DNA from: Candidatus Arsenophonus triatominarum
GTDB taxonomy: Bacteria; Pseudomonadota; Gammaproteobacteria; Enterobacterales; Enterobacteriaceae
Reading direction: 5' to 3'
Assembly: GCF_001640365.1 (NCBI RefSeq)
Contig: NZ_LWMI01000014.1
Span: 124,001-188,000 of the forward strand
DNA length: 64,000 nucleotides
Shown: positions 42,092 through 51,835 of the stretch, in pieces
How positions within the stretch are numbered: position 1 is the stretch's first letter
Layout: every line of letters begins with the position of its first letter
Position numbers and translations under genes: made by a program
Notes under the pieces: generated by a model
Databases searched by the model: none
What the model saw: the letters and a program-made list of their open reading frames with translations, nothing else
What the model was told of the DNA's origin: nothing

Positions 42092-43338
42092 TATACAGGA
42101 AACTGTTGGCAAATCAACAATACTTTTTGTTTTACATTTTGGACCACGCTTTCATCATCAATCTTATCCAAAATATCACATATCCAATTGGCCAATTCAG
42201 CCGATTCTTTTTCTTTAAAACCACGACGAGTAATGGCGGGTGAACCAATACGAATACCTGAAGTAATAAATGGGCTCTGAGGATCATTCGGTACACTATT
42301 TTTATTGACGGTAATATTAGCACGACCCAGCGCAGCATCTGCCTCTTTACCCGTGATCCCTTTATCCACTAAATCTAATAAAAATAAATGGTTTTCAGTT
42401 CCACCAGAGACAACCTTGTAACCACGTTTGATGAAAACTTCAACCATCGTTTTCGCATTTTTAGCCACTTGCTGTTGATAAGTTTTAAATTCAGGCTCCA
42501 TCGCTTCTTTTAATGCAACCGCTTTACCAGCAATAACATGCATTAACGGACCACCCTGAGCACCAGGGAATACGGCAGAATTTAGTTTTTTGTAAAACGC
42601 CTCATCACCACCTTTAGCTAAGATCAAACCACCACGTGGGCCAGCCAAAGTCTTATGGGTAGTGGTCGTCACGACATGTGCATGAGGAACAGGATTAGGA
42701 TAAACACCCGCAGCGATCAAACCAGCGACATGTGCCATATCAACAAATAAATGAGCACCAATACTATCTGCAATTTGACGCATTTTAGCCCAGTCAACCA
42801 CGCCTGAATAAGCAGAAAAACCGCCAATAATCATTTTAGGTTTATGCTTTTGTGCCTGAGTGGCTATATCGTCGTAATCAATTTTACCCTCTTCATCGAT
42901 ACCATAAGGAACAATATTATAAAGCTTACCGGAAAAATTGACGGGTGAGCCATGGGTTAAATGTCCACCATGAGCCAAATTCATACCTAATACCGTATCA
43001 CCAGGTTGCAATAAGGCCATATAAACAGCGGTATTAGCTTGTGAACCTGAGTGTGGCTGAACATTAGCAAAATCCGCATCAAATAAAGTTTTTGCTCGAT
43101 CTATAGCGAGTTGTTCAACAATATCAACATATTCACAACCACCATAATAACGTTTACCAGGATATCCTTCGGCGTATTTATTCGTAAGTTGAGAACCTTG
43201 AGCCTGCATAACTCTTGGACTGGTATAATTTTCTGAAGCGATTAACTCAATATGCTCTTCCTGACGCTTAACTTCACTTTCCATTGCCTGCCATAGTTCT
43301 TGATCATAATCTGCAATATTCATTTCACGCTTTAACAT
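42070..43338 (-). CDS. glyA: Serine hydroxymethyltransferase with IS-derived C-terminal tail
   Basis: PLP enzyme interconverting serine and glycine, the main source of one-carbon units. 422 residues (E. coli 417). Start [17 protein letters not shown] as in E. coli. The PLP lysine is in [35 protein letters not shown] is conserved. The body ends ICQQFPVY, where E. coli has one more residue, then reads VSLNLI and a TGA that lie in the end of IS481 copy D (from 42091). So the native stop is lost and six residues come from the IS. Probably still active, since the change is at the very end. Confidence 0.95.
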   Translation of the reverse strand: MLKREMNIADYDQELWQAMESEVKRQEEHIELIASENYTSPRVMQAQGSQLTNKYAEGYPGKRYYGGCEYVDIVEQLAIDRAKTLFDADFANVQPHSGSQANTAVYMALLQPGDTVLGMNLAHGGHLTHGSPVNFSGKLYNIVPYGIDEEGKIDYDDIATQAQKHKPKMIIGGFSAYSGVVDWAKMRQIADSIGAHLFVDMAHVAGLIAAGVYPNPVPHAHVVTTTTHKTLAGPRGGLILAKGGDEAFYKKLNSAVFPGAQGGPLMHVIAGKAVALKEAMEPEFKTYQQQVAKNAKTMVEVFIKRGYKVVSGGTENHLFLLDLVDKGITGKEADAALGRANITVNKNSVPNDPQSPFITSGIRIGSPAITRRGFKEKESAELANWICDILDKIDDESVVQNVKQKVLLICQQFPVYVSLNLI

Positions 43339-43720
43339 TTACTTCTCCTGACTCAGCCACATTTTAAATCTTTATTCAACTAAATGAATATCACACAGTG
43401 TAAACTCTTTTAGCTCACTGAGATAGCCCAAAAATAAAAAATTACACAAACGATTGCCACATCCGAATTATCAAATAAAAACATTTCTCAATAGCGATTT
43501 TAATTGCCAATTAAAATATTCTAATTCAATCTCAGTTTTACAATTAATTATTTACTTTTAACATTAAACAATTTAAGTTGCATATTAAATACAACTTATA
43601 AACTATGGCCAAAACTTAGGAACTTTATATGATAGATACTCAAACTATCGCGACCGTCAAATCAACTATTCCTCTTACTTATCTCCCCCTGCCCTAAATT
43701 AACCGCTCATTTTTATCAGC
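43339..43720. other. glyA upstream region; no gene recognised
   Basis: AT-rich spacer between glyA and IS701-like copy 3, where the divergent hmp start would lie in E. coli. hmp's first part is not found here; it survives only from 45594 on. Holds a possible PurR site, listed separately. Confidence 0.6.
43444..43459. promoter_or_regulatory. Possible PurR operator upstream of glyA (weak)
   Basis: ACACAAACGATTGCCA matches the PurR consensus ACGCAAACGTTTGCGT at 12 of 16 bases, about 105 bp before the glyA start. glyA is a PurR target in E. coli. The match is only moderate. Confidence 0.35.
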
Positions 43721-44112
43721 CACAAGTTTCGCAATCTCCAAAAAAGAAGTATAAATTTAAAAACAAGAAAAAATTAGGGTGTTTATATTTTGTCCGGTTA
43801 TCCATGCATTAAAAATATCTATAAAACATTCTTACAAGTAAGCAGTGTAAGATACTCTGGTTCGGCGTTATCAGAAGTAAGTCCATCGCCTTTATCTCAT
43901 GACACTATTAGTCGATGGCTAAAAAGTAGATGTTTTCGACCTAAAGACCTATGGCAATTAGTTCAACCTTCTATAGACAAAAAAAGCCCTTGCGTACTAA
44001 TTGCCGATGATACATTGATTGCCAAAACACGTAGTAAAAAAATAGAGATGGTCCATTATCAATATTCAGGTAATGAACATGATGTCATTGCTGGCATAGG
44101 TTTAGTTAATTT
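43721..44112 (+). mobile_element. IS701/IS4-like element, copy 3, 3'-truncated
   Basis: 5' end CACAAGTTTCGCAATCTCC. Transposase codons LSGYPCIKNIYKTFLQVSSV through LIADDTLIAKTRSKKIEMVH and DVIAGIGLVN, uninterrupted at the site that holds a MITE in copies 1 and 2. Ends where MITE-A7 begins. Confidence 0.88.
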
Positions 44113-44274
44113 CACGAGTTTCGCACAGGCATATAAAATTCCAGAAATGGCTTAAAAGCAATGGTTAATTTGCAAGTTACTAAAACGTATAAATTTGTTT
44201 AAATTACAATAAGTTGCTTTTAATTTATAAGATTTTGTCTATTTATATATTATGCTGAATTAAACTTAAAAATA
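44113..44274 (-). mobile_element. MITE-A copy 7, truncated (162 bp)
   Basis: One CACGAGTTTCGCAC end is present; the other is cut by IS982-E after AACTTAAAAATA. Confidence 0.92.
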
Positions 44275-44713
44275 ACCTGAGTTCGGGATAAGCATTATCA
44301 ATTATGCTTGAAAATATGTTCCTGCCACAGGTATCTTTGGTTTAGATGGAATTAAACAATATGCAACCAGCCCGGCTAATAGATTCACTACAAAGTTAGC
44401 AGGAGAGCGGTGCCGCGTATGCGCTATCTGGCAAAGATTTTTTAACTCATCAAATACCGTTTCAATGACAGAACGATGACGCAAGATGGCTTTGTCGAAA
44501 TAAGTCTGTTCAACAGGCTTCATTTTCTTCTTGATATTCGTTATAAGGTTAATTCCCATTGTCTTCAGTTGCTGTTTCAGTGAAGCCGATAAATACCCTT
44601 TATCCGCATACAAACAACCAAAAAGATCTTTTATCAGCTCAGGTAATGGTTTCCGATCATCTGTGTTTCCTGGTGTAAGTCGAAAACTGAGTATTTCCCC
44701 CAATTGATTGATA
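44275..44713 (-). mobile_element. IS982-family 3' fragment, copy E
   Basis: Terminus ACCTGAGTTCGGGATAAG at 44275 and the last ~133 transposase codons (GEILSFRLTPGNTDDRKPLP to SKPKIPVAGTYFQA). Cut at its other side by IS630-3 at a TA. Confidence 0.92.
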
Positions 44714-45593
44714 TAGCTAGGCGACTTAATTTTGATTACAGCATATGTATTAAAAACAGGTCATCGATAGTGCATCCTGTTTCCATCTTTTTACGTTTAG
44801 CTTGAGACCATTTATGTTCTATAGGATTTAAATCTGGTGAATACACAGGCAAATATTCTATCTGGTGTCCTGCGTTTATAATTGCCTGTTCAATATTCTT
44901 ACCTTTGTGAAAGCTAGCGTTGTCCATAAAAATAACAGAATTTTCAGGAAGTTCTGGGAGCAATATTTTTGTGATCCAAACATAAAAAACATCACGATTA
45001 ATATTGCAATCAAATAATCCGATAGCAAAAAGGGTTGTTCCCAATAAAGCGCCAATAACATTTGTTCTTCCCTTAGCACCCCAGTTTTTCAGGCCAAAAC
45101 AACGGTGACCTTTTGGGGAATAGCCGTGAGTTCGTGGAGTGTCATGTGAAAAACCACTTTCATCAATAAAAACAACAGATTTATCTTTTTTTTCATACTG
45201 TTGTCTTTTTTGCTGATGTGCCAGCCTGTCGCTTTCGTTGGTTTTTGGATGGAATAGAGTTTTTTTATAGGTTAATCCCAGCTTTTTAAGGGATTGCCAA
45301 ATAGTCTTTTTACAAACACCGAATCGCTCTGCCCGTTCCTTTTGGTAAGCATCTGGATACTGTTCCACATCTTTTGCTAAAGCATTTTTATCGAGCTTCC
45401 TCTTACGTGGCGTTGAATTTTTTGGCTCTGGTCGTTTAAGCCAACGTACTAAAGACGCTTTTCCAATACGGAATTGTTTCGCAGTTTCTCGAATTGTTAA
45501 ACCTTCGGCTTTCCTTACAGATATTACTTTACGTCGAAAATCAATTGTATAACTCATAACACACCTTGTAATCAAAATTAAGTCGCCTAGCTA
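44714..45593 (-). mobile_element. IS630-family element, copy 3 (880 bp, intact)
   Basis: Same ends and length as copy 2, TA on each side. Left flank IS982-E, right flank hmp: the two flanks come from different sequences, so DNA between them (including the first part of hmp) has been lost. Confidence 0.93.
44736..45557 (-). CDS. IS630-family transposase, intact (copy 3)
   Basis: 273 residues from [10 protein letters not shown], the same sequence as copy 2 as far as I compared; one nucleotide difference was noted (near 45000 versus 38938). Full DDE core present. Confidence 0.94.
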   Translation of the reverse strand: MSYTIDFRRKVISVRKAEGLTIRETAKQFRIGKASLVRWLKRPEPKNSTPRKRKLDKNALAKDVEQYPDAYQKERAERFGVCKKTIWQSLKKLGLTYKKTLFHPKTNESDRLAHQQKRQQYEKKDKSVVFIDESGFSHDTPRTHGYSPKGHRCFGLKNWGAKGRTNVIGALLGTTLFAIGLFDCNINRDVFYVWITKILLPELPENSVIFMDNASFHKGKNIEQAIINAGHQIEYLPVYSPDLNPIEHKWSQAKRKKMETGCTIDDLFLIHML

Positions 45594-45803
45594 TATTGCA
45601 TACCATTGATGAGCTATTTCAGCCTGGAAAAGAAATTATTGATGCCTGGGCTAAAGCTTTTCACGTGCTAGCCGATATCTTTATTAACCGTGAAGAGCAG
45701 ATCTACCAAACAAATGAAGAACGTATTGGAGGTTGGCGAGGTTTACGTCATTACATAGTGGCTAAAAAGATCCCGCGCAGCGAAACGATCACCAGTTTTC
45801 AAT

Positions 45804-46844
45804 AAAATAGTTGCTGAATAGAGACTTGCATTTTTTGTCACGCTATAGACAATAAAAAGAGGTTTAACTTAGAAAATAACGGTTTGAAATGATCAACAAA
45901 GAGCGGTTGTTACGAGATAATCGTTTATGTAAAGCAATCATTGGATTATCAGTCGAAGAATTGAAAAATTTAGCCGCTGAATTTTCAGCTTGTTATTTGA
46001 TTTATCGGAAAAAGAATCGAAAAGATCACGAGCGGCAGATGGGTGCAGGGCAGAAAGGATTTATCCCAACCCCATTAGATAAACTGCTTTTTATTTTATT
46101 GTATTTAAAATGTTATCCGACCTATGATTTGCAAGGACTTCTTTTTGGTTTAGATAGAACACGGGTATGTCGCTGGGTAAAAATATTATTGCCGGTTTTA
46201 GAGATGACCTTGGGGCGCGAATGTGTTTTGCCCGCTCGTCAAATTCGCTCTGCTGAGGAATTTTTTCGCGCCTTTCCTGGAGTTAAAGACGTCTTTATTG
46301 ATGGGACAGAGCGACCTGTCCAAAAGCCTAAGAATCTGCGTCGGCGAAAAAAAATGTATTCGGGAAAGAAAAGACAGACCACTCGAAAAGGGCTTATTAT
46401 GACTGACGAAACGAGGAAAATTGGATTTATCCCCATGATCAAAAATGGGCGCCGTCACGATAAACGCTTACTCGATAAAGTCGATATAATTCGCCATATT
46501 CCCCCTGAGGTAACCATCTGGGCCGATACCGGTTTTCAAGGTATAGATAAACAGCATCCTAATACACAAATCCCAAAAAAAGGAACTCGAAAAAGACCTT
46601 TATCGCCTGAACAAAAACAAGAAAATAAAATAATCTCGGGCATCCATCCGTATTACGGTTGAACACGCCATCGCGGGTATCAAGCGCCTCGGTTGTATGA
46701 CCCAAATTTTACGGAATCGTAGACCCTTTATTGATGATACCTTTTTACTCCTTAGTGCCGGTCTTTGGAATTTCCATCTCAGAACAGCCTAAAATTTACT
46801 TCAATCACCGAAATACCCTTATTTCACTATTAAGCAACACGCTT
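45804..46844 (+). mobile_element. IS5-like (ISL2 type) element, copy 2 (1041 bp)
   Basis: Ends as in copy 1; 3-bp duplication AAT (45801-45803, 46845-46847). Removing it restores the hmp codons SFQ-FIPED. Five bases longer than copy 1. Confidence 0.94.
45889..46792 (+). pseudogene. IS5-family transposase, frameshifted (copy 2)
   Basis: Correct through the A-run that is short in copy 1, but a duplicated CATC at about 46640-46648 breaks the frame after KIISGI. Core motifs as in copy 1 (VFIDGTERPVQKP, IWADTGFQG, ITVEHAIAGIKRLG). A hybrid of the two copies would be a complete gene. Confidence 0.92.
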
Positions 46845-47573
46845 AATTTATTCCAGAAGATGGTAATGAAGTAGTCGATTTTCTCCCTGGACAATATTTA
46901 ACTATTTACCTACAGGATAATGAAAAACTCACTAATCAACAAATTCGGCAATATTCATTAACCAATGCACCTAATGGCAAAAGTTATTGTATCGCTGTAA
47001 AACGTGAAGAAAGAGGAAGTGTGTCAAACTATCTTCATAATGAGATAAAAGAAGGTGACATAGCCAAACTGGCACCACCCTGCGGTGATTTTTTCTCGCC
47101 GTTAATGCCGATACACCAGTAACACTAATTTCAGCCGGTGTAGGCTTAACGCCGATGATAAATATGTTGAAAAAGCTACATCAGCAACAACATAAAGCAC
47201 CACTGAATTGGCTACACGCGACAGAGCATGGTGGACATCACGCCTTTGCTAATGAAGTAAAAAATAAATTAACCGATTTTATTCATGGCTTCAGTGCCGT
47301 TTGGTATAACAATCCACGAGAGCAAGACAGACCACAAGAACAGTACCAATACCAAGGGCTAATGGAGCTGTCAAAAGTAAAAGAGCAGCTTAATCTTAAA
47401 AATATGCATTATTACTTCTGTGGTCCAGTCAACTTTATGAAATTTATTGCCAAACAGTTGCTCGCCATGGGAGTAAATACCAGTCACATCCACTATGAGT
47501 GTTTTGGACCACATAAAGTTATTGAGGGAAATGAACAATAATAATTAAAACCCTCACTAAAACCAGGGTAAGT

Positions 47574-47642
47574 GGTAACAGGTGGAACAAAAAGTTACAG
47601 ATTCCATATCAACTCCTTTGTAACTTTCAACCATCTGTTACC
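47574..47642. terminator. Long imperfect hairpin between hmp remnant and glnB
   Basis: Outer arms GGTAACAGGTGG / CCATCTGTTACC and inner arms AAAGTTACA / TGTAACTTT. Lies between two convergent genes, 8 bp from the glnB stop. T-rich flanks are short; likely a two-way terminator. Confidence 0.55.
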
Positions 47643-47650
47643 CTTAAAAA

Positions 47651-47998
<348 letters not shown>

Positions 47999-48001
47999 CT
48001 A

Positions 48002-49627
48002 TTATCGCCAGTTTTTATGACCAAAAGCCGAAGTAATTGGGTAACGCCTATCCTTGTTGAAATTTCGCATTGTAACGCGCGGACCTATCGGTGCCTGACG
48101 CCGTTTATATTCATTAATATCAACTAATTTGATCACTTTACGAACTGTTACTTCATCAAATCCAACCGCAACTAATTCACTGACCGATTTATCCTGTTCA
48201 ACATAACCTTCCAGGATCGCATCCAACACCGGATAAAGGGGTAAATTATCCTGATCGAGCTGCCCTGGCGCTAGCTCAGCAGAAGGCGGACGTTCGATCA
48301 CGCGCTGAGGGATGATTGGTGAAATCGTATTTCGATACTTTGCTAGCTCAAATACTAACATCTTTGGTACATCTTTAAGCACCGCAAAACCGCCGGCCAT
48401 ATCACCATAAAGAGTGGTACAACCAACGGCGGACTCACTTTTGTTACTGGTCGTTAATACTAAACGGCCACGCTTATTCGATATTGCCATCAGAATGATA
48501 GCCCGACAGCGAGCCTGCAAATTTTCTTCGGTTGTGTCGGGCGCCATGCCTGTAAATAATGGTGACAAACCTGCCATAAATGCATCATACATAGCTTCAA
48601 TAGATATTATCGCAAATTCAATATCTAACAATGCTGCCTGCTCTTTGGCATCATGGATACTCATTTCAGCGGTATATTTGAAAGGCATCATTACTGCCTG
48701 AACTTTATCTTTACCTAAAGCATCTACTGCAATAGCCAAGGTTAAAGCTGAATCAATTCCGCCTGATAATCCCAAAATAACGCCAGAGAATCCATTTTTA
48801 TTAATATAGTCACGGGTTGCCATGACTAATGCTTCATAAACCTGGGCTATCGGTGATAAAGTTTTTGCTAAATTAGTCACTGGCAGTGGTTCATCATCAT
48901 TAAATTTACACTGGAGAACTTGCTCAGCAAACTGCGCTAAATAATGAGTTATCTCACCCTTACCATTAAATACTTTTGAGCCGCCATCAAAGATGAGCTC
49001 ATCTTGCCCACCAACCTGGTTTAAATAGACAATTGGTAATTGTGTTCTTTGGCAGTGTGATTTTAATAATGTTGAACGAATATGCGGCTTTTCACGATTG
49101 TAAGGTGAAGCATTAATGATAATGAGGACATCAGCGCCTTGGGCTTTAATTGCATCAACTGGCTCATCAAACCAGACATCTTCACAAATTAAAAAACCTA
49201 ACTTGTAACCTTTAAAAGGTATTACACAAGTTTCGTTAGCTGAATGAAAATAACGCTTTTCATCAAAAACACCATAATTAGGCAATTGTTGCTTAAAATA
49301 TTGCGACACTAACTGCCCTTGCCAGAAAAATGACAATGCATTATAACATTTTTCGTTTTGCCACCATGGATGACCAACGACAATGGCGATATTTTGACTA
49401 GCATCTTTCAGACGATCAAGCTGTTTGCTACAGCGTTGGTAAAAATCCGGCCGAAAAAGTAAATCCTCGGGCGGATAGCCAGTTAAAGCTAATTCCGAAA
49501 ACAGAATAAGATCTGCACCCTGTAACTGTTGAGCCTTAGCTTCCTGCAACATGCGTTCACAGTTGCCTTCAATATCACCTACCAGCCAATTTAATTGCGC
49601 TAGTGCAATATTCAGCGTTCGGTTCAT
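48002..49627 (-). CDS. nadE: Glutamine-dependent NAD+ synthetase
   Basis: Makes NAD+ from deamido-NAD+, using ammonia released from glutamine. 541 residues in two domains: an N-terminal nitrilase-type amidase (LFSELALTGYPPEDLL, KPHIRSTLLKS, GFLICEDVWFDEP with the catalytic Cys) and a C-terminal synthetase with the PP-loop LSGGIDSALTLAIA. E. coli has only the short ammonia-dependent form, so this is the longer type at the glrR-glnB locus, as in some other Enterobacterales. 29 bp after glrR, 12 bp before glnB. Intact. Confidence 0.95.
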   Translation of the reverse strand: MNRTLNIALAQLNWLVGDIEGNCERMLQEAKAQQLQGADLILFSELALTGYPPEDLLFRPDFYQRCSKQLDRLKDASQNIAIVVGHPWWQNEKCYNALSFFWQGQLVSQYFKQQLPNYGVFDEKRYFHSANETCVIPFKGYKLGFLICEDVWFDEPVDAIKAQGADVLIIINASPYNREKPHIRSTLLKSHCQRTQLPIVYLNQVGGQDELIFDGGSKVFNGKGEITHYLAQFAEQVLQCKFNDDEPLPVTNLAKTLSPIAQVYEALVMATRDYINKNGFSGVILGLSGGIDSALTLAIAVDALGKDKVQAVMMPFKYTAEMSIHDAKEQAALLDIEFAIISIEAMYDAFMAGLSPLFTGMAPDTTEENLQARCRAIILMAISNKRGRLVLTTSNKSESAVGCTTLYGDMAGGFAVLKDVPKMLVFELAKYRNTISPIIPQRVIERPPSAELAPGQLDQDNLPLYPVLDAILEGYVEQDKSVSELVAVGFDEVTVRKVIKLVDINEYKRRQAPIGPRVTMRNFNKDRRYPITSAFGHKNWR

Positions 49628-49656
49628 AAAATTTCATTCTCCAGACATAATAAAAA

Positions 49657-50994
49657 TTATTCTTTAAAATCATTAGCATCCAGTTTATGCCTGGCTAATA
49701 ACTTATAAAACTCCGTTCGGTTTCGACCTGCCATACGCGCGGCATGGGTAACATTACCTTTTGTCATTTGTAACAATTTACGCAAATAATTAAGCTCAAA
49801 TTGATTGCGAGCCTCAACAAAAGTAGGTAATGCAGTATTCTCGCCCTGCAACGCCTGAATAACTAATGCTTCACTAATAACCGGCGCGGTTGTTAATGCA
49901 ACACACTGCTCAATAACATTCACTAATTGCCTTACATTACCCGGCCAGCTTGCCGCCATTAAACATTTCATTGCATCCCTCGATAGGCTACGCACAAAAG
50001 GTTTATGACGCTTTATTGATTCCCTTAACAAATGATTTGCTAATAAAGGGATATCCTCCGAACGCTCATTAAGGGTAGGAATTTTGATATTTACCACATT
50101 CAAACGGTAATAGAGATCTTCCCGAAATTCATTTTTTTCCATTGCCTTTGGTAAATCACGATGGGTCGCTGAAATAATTCGAACATCAATATCCAAATCA
50201 CGGTTACTGCCTAAAGGCCGCACTTTACGTTCTTGCAAAACCCGCAATAGTTTCACTTGAAGAGACAAAGGCATATCACCAATTTCATCGAGAAATAGTG
50301 TCCCACCTTGCGCAGCGAGAAATAGGCCTTCACGATGTGTAACCGCACCGGTAAAAGCGCCCTTGGCATGACCAAACAGCTCCGATTCTAAAAGCTGCTC
50401 AGGTAAAGCCCCACAGTTAATTGCAATAAAGGGTTTTTTAGCTCTAGGACTAGCACGATGAATTGCTCGTGCCAACACTTCTTTACCAGTACCACTTTGC
50501 CCATTTATTAATACACTAACATCAGATTGCGCCACCATACGTGCTTGTTCTAATAAACGAAGCATTATCGGGCTACGAGTGACAATTTCCTCACTCCAAT
50601 TTTCATCAGAAACGGAAATTGACATAGCCAAGGCTTCACCAATCGCTTTATAGAGGGCATCACGATCAACCGGTTTAGTGAGAAAACTCGATACCCCTCT
50701 TTGTGTTGCCGCTACCGCATCAGGGATTGAACCATGCGCCGTTAAAATAATGACTGGCATGCCTGGCTGCTGTTTCTGTATCTCCGCAAAAAGTACCATG
50801 CCATCCATTTCATCCATACACAAATCACTGATAACCAGATCAATTTTATCTTTTGTTAGAATTTTCAAGGCATCCAAACCATTTTCTGCGGTAACCACCT
50901 TAAATCCCTCACTAGTCAAACGCATACCCAATAATTTCAATAGACCGGGATCATCATCTACCAATAATAGATTGGCTGATTTATGCACTGTCAT
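49657..50994 (-). CDS. glrR: Sigma-54-dependent response regulator GlrR
   Basis: NtrC-type activator. 445 residues. Receiver domain with phospho-acceptor Asp in [16 protein letters not shown]+ domain has Walker [10 protein letters not shown], the sigma-54 contact loop GAFTGA ([13 protein letters not shown]) and Walker [15 protein letters not shown]-terminal Fis-type HTH ([21 protein letters not shown]). Start codon overlaps the qseG stop (ATGA). In E. coli GlrR drives glmY; two matching operators lie upstream of the glmY gene here. Confidence 0.96.
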   Translation of the reverse strand: MTVHKSANLLLVDDDPGLLKLLGMRLTSEGFKVVTAENGLDALKILTKDKIDLVISDLCMDEMDGMVLFAEIQKQQPGMPVIILTAHGSIPDAVAATQRGVSSFLTKPVDRDALYKAIGEALAMSISVSDENWSEEIVTRSPIMLRLLEQARMVAQSDVSVLINGQSGTGKEVLARAIHRASPRAKKPFIAINCGALPEQLLESELFGHAKGAFTGAVTHREGLFLAAQGGTLFLDEIGDMPLSLQVKLLRVLQERKVRPLGSNRDLDIDVRIISATHRDLPKAMEKNEFREDLYYRLNVVNIKIPTLNERSEDIPLLANHLLRESIKRHKPFVRSLSRDAMKCLMAASWPGNVRQLVNVIEQCVALTTAPVISEALVIQALQGENTALPTFVEARNQFELNYLRKLLQMTKGNVTHAARMAGRNRTEFYKLLARHKLDANDFKE

Positions 50995-51791
50995 TGGGGA
51001 TTTTCTCCGCTTTTATCAACCTGATGAAACTCTTTAATCACATCTGTCGTTTTCGTCTCTGCGCTATTTGCTGTTGAATTGGTACTGCTTTTATCCATTT
51101 TTCCACTTGAAACAGCTTGTTCCTGCTGTTTGCGTGAAGAAAGTTGTCGTTCAATATCGGTCAGATTTTCCAACTTACGTGAGACAATATTTAATTCATA
51201 GGTTAGATGAGCGTTTTGTTCAGCTAAACGATCCAGTTTATTATCGCTCTCTTGTTGTAAACGTAAATATTTAGCATTTGCTTCTTCAACATTAACAATC
51301 TGGATTTGCTTTTCACGCCATAATTCTAATAGTGGGCGAATAGGTGAAGGGAACTGCAAACTATAAATATTCAAATTATCAATCATTTTACGCCGGGCAG
51401 TGACGGTTGGTTCTGCAACATCGAGTAAAATACTATGCCGAAAAACATTTTGCCAATTAATTAAATGAATCGTTTTAGCCATCAAACCCGCCTGCTCTTT
51501 ATTCAATCGATTAGCACAGTCAACTATTCTCAACCAGTAAAGCGGATTATCTGAAGCATTCTCACTATCTATATTCCATATTTTTTCACAAGTAACATAG
51601 CGATAATCTGTTATACGTTCTTCTATTGGTATCGATTCATTTATCATATCCAATGGTAATGGATGGTGATATTTACTACAAGCTATTAATAAAAAAGGTA
51701 AAAAAAGTGTTGTTAACTTTATTTTCCATTTAGTGGAAAAAAATCCCCCACAACTTAGCCTCGCAGATGCAATATGCCATGTTTTCCGCAT
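50991..51791 (-). CDS. qseG: QseG outer-membrane lipoprotein of the Glr system
   Basis: Lipoprotein linked to the GlrK sensor. Signal peptide with lipobox FLPFLLIACS. Then SDNPLYWLRIVDCANRL, FPSPIRPLLELWREKQIQ and a coiled coil ending SRKLENLTDIERQLSSRKQQ, the parts best conserved with E. coli QseG (237 residues). I start at MRKTWHIASAR by likeness to E. coli (266 residues). An ATG at 51836 overlapping the glrK stop (TAATG) would add 15 residues and couple translation. Confidence 0.88.
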   Translation of the reverse strand: MRKTWHIASARLSCGGFFSTKWKIKLTTLFLPFLLIACSKYHHPLPLDMINESIPIEERITDYRYVTCEKIWNIDSENASDNPLYWLRIVDCANRLNKEQAGLMAKTIHLINWQNVFRHSILLDVAEPTVTARRKMIDNLNIYSLQFPSPIRPLLELWREKQIQIVNVEEANAKYLRLQQESDNKLDRLAEQNAHLTYELNIVSRKLENLTDIERQLSSRKQQEQAVSSGKMDKSSTNSTANSAETKTTDVIKEFHQVDKSGENPQ

Positions 51792-51835
51792 TATCCCGGC
51801 GGCTATTAGGGTGTTGTAATTAGACCAATTTGGCA

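Larger units (their letters stand above)
45594..47541 (+). pseudogene. hmp: Flavohaemoprotein (NO dioxygenase), 5'-deleted, IS-interrupted, frameshifted
   Basis: Hmp detoxifies nitric oxide to nitrate. The remnant begins in the globin domain (LHTIDELFQPGKEIIDAWAK, VLADIFINREEQIY), continues to IPRSETITSFQ, and is then interrupted by the IS5-like element. It resumes FIPEDGNEVVDFLPGQYLTI, RQYSLTNAPNGKSY and KREERGSVSNYLH. A frameshift at about 47105 follows, then PVTLISAGVGLTPMINML-type sequence and YFCGPVNFMKFIAKQLLAMG, HYECFGPHKVI. About 125 N-terminal residues with the haem-binding site are missing. Placed after glyA as in E. coli. Confidence 0.93.

Noticed and set aside
45596-45805. Short gene starting MHTIDELFQPG
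   Set aside because: It is the middle of the hmp globin domain with a false start; annotated as part of the hmp pseudogene.
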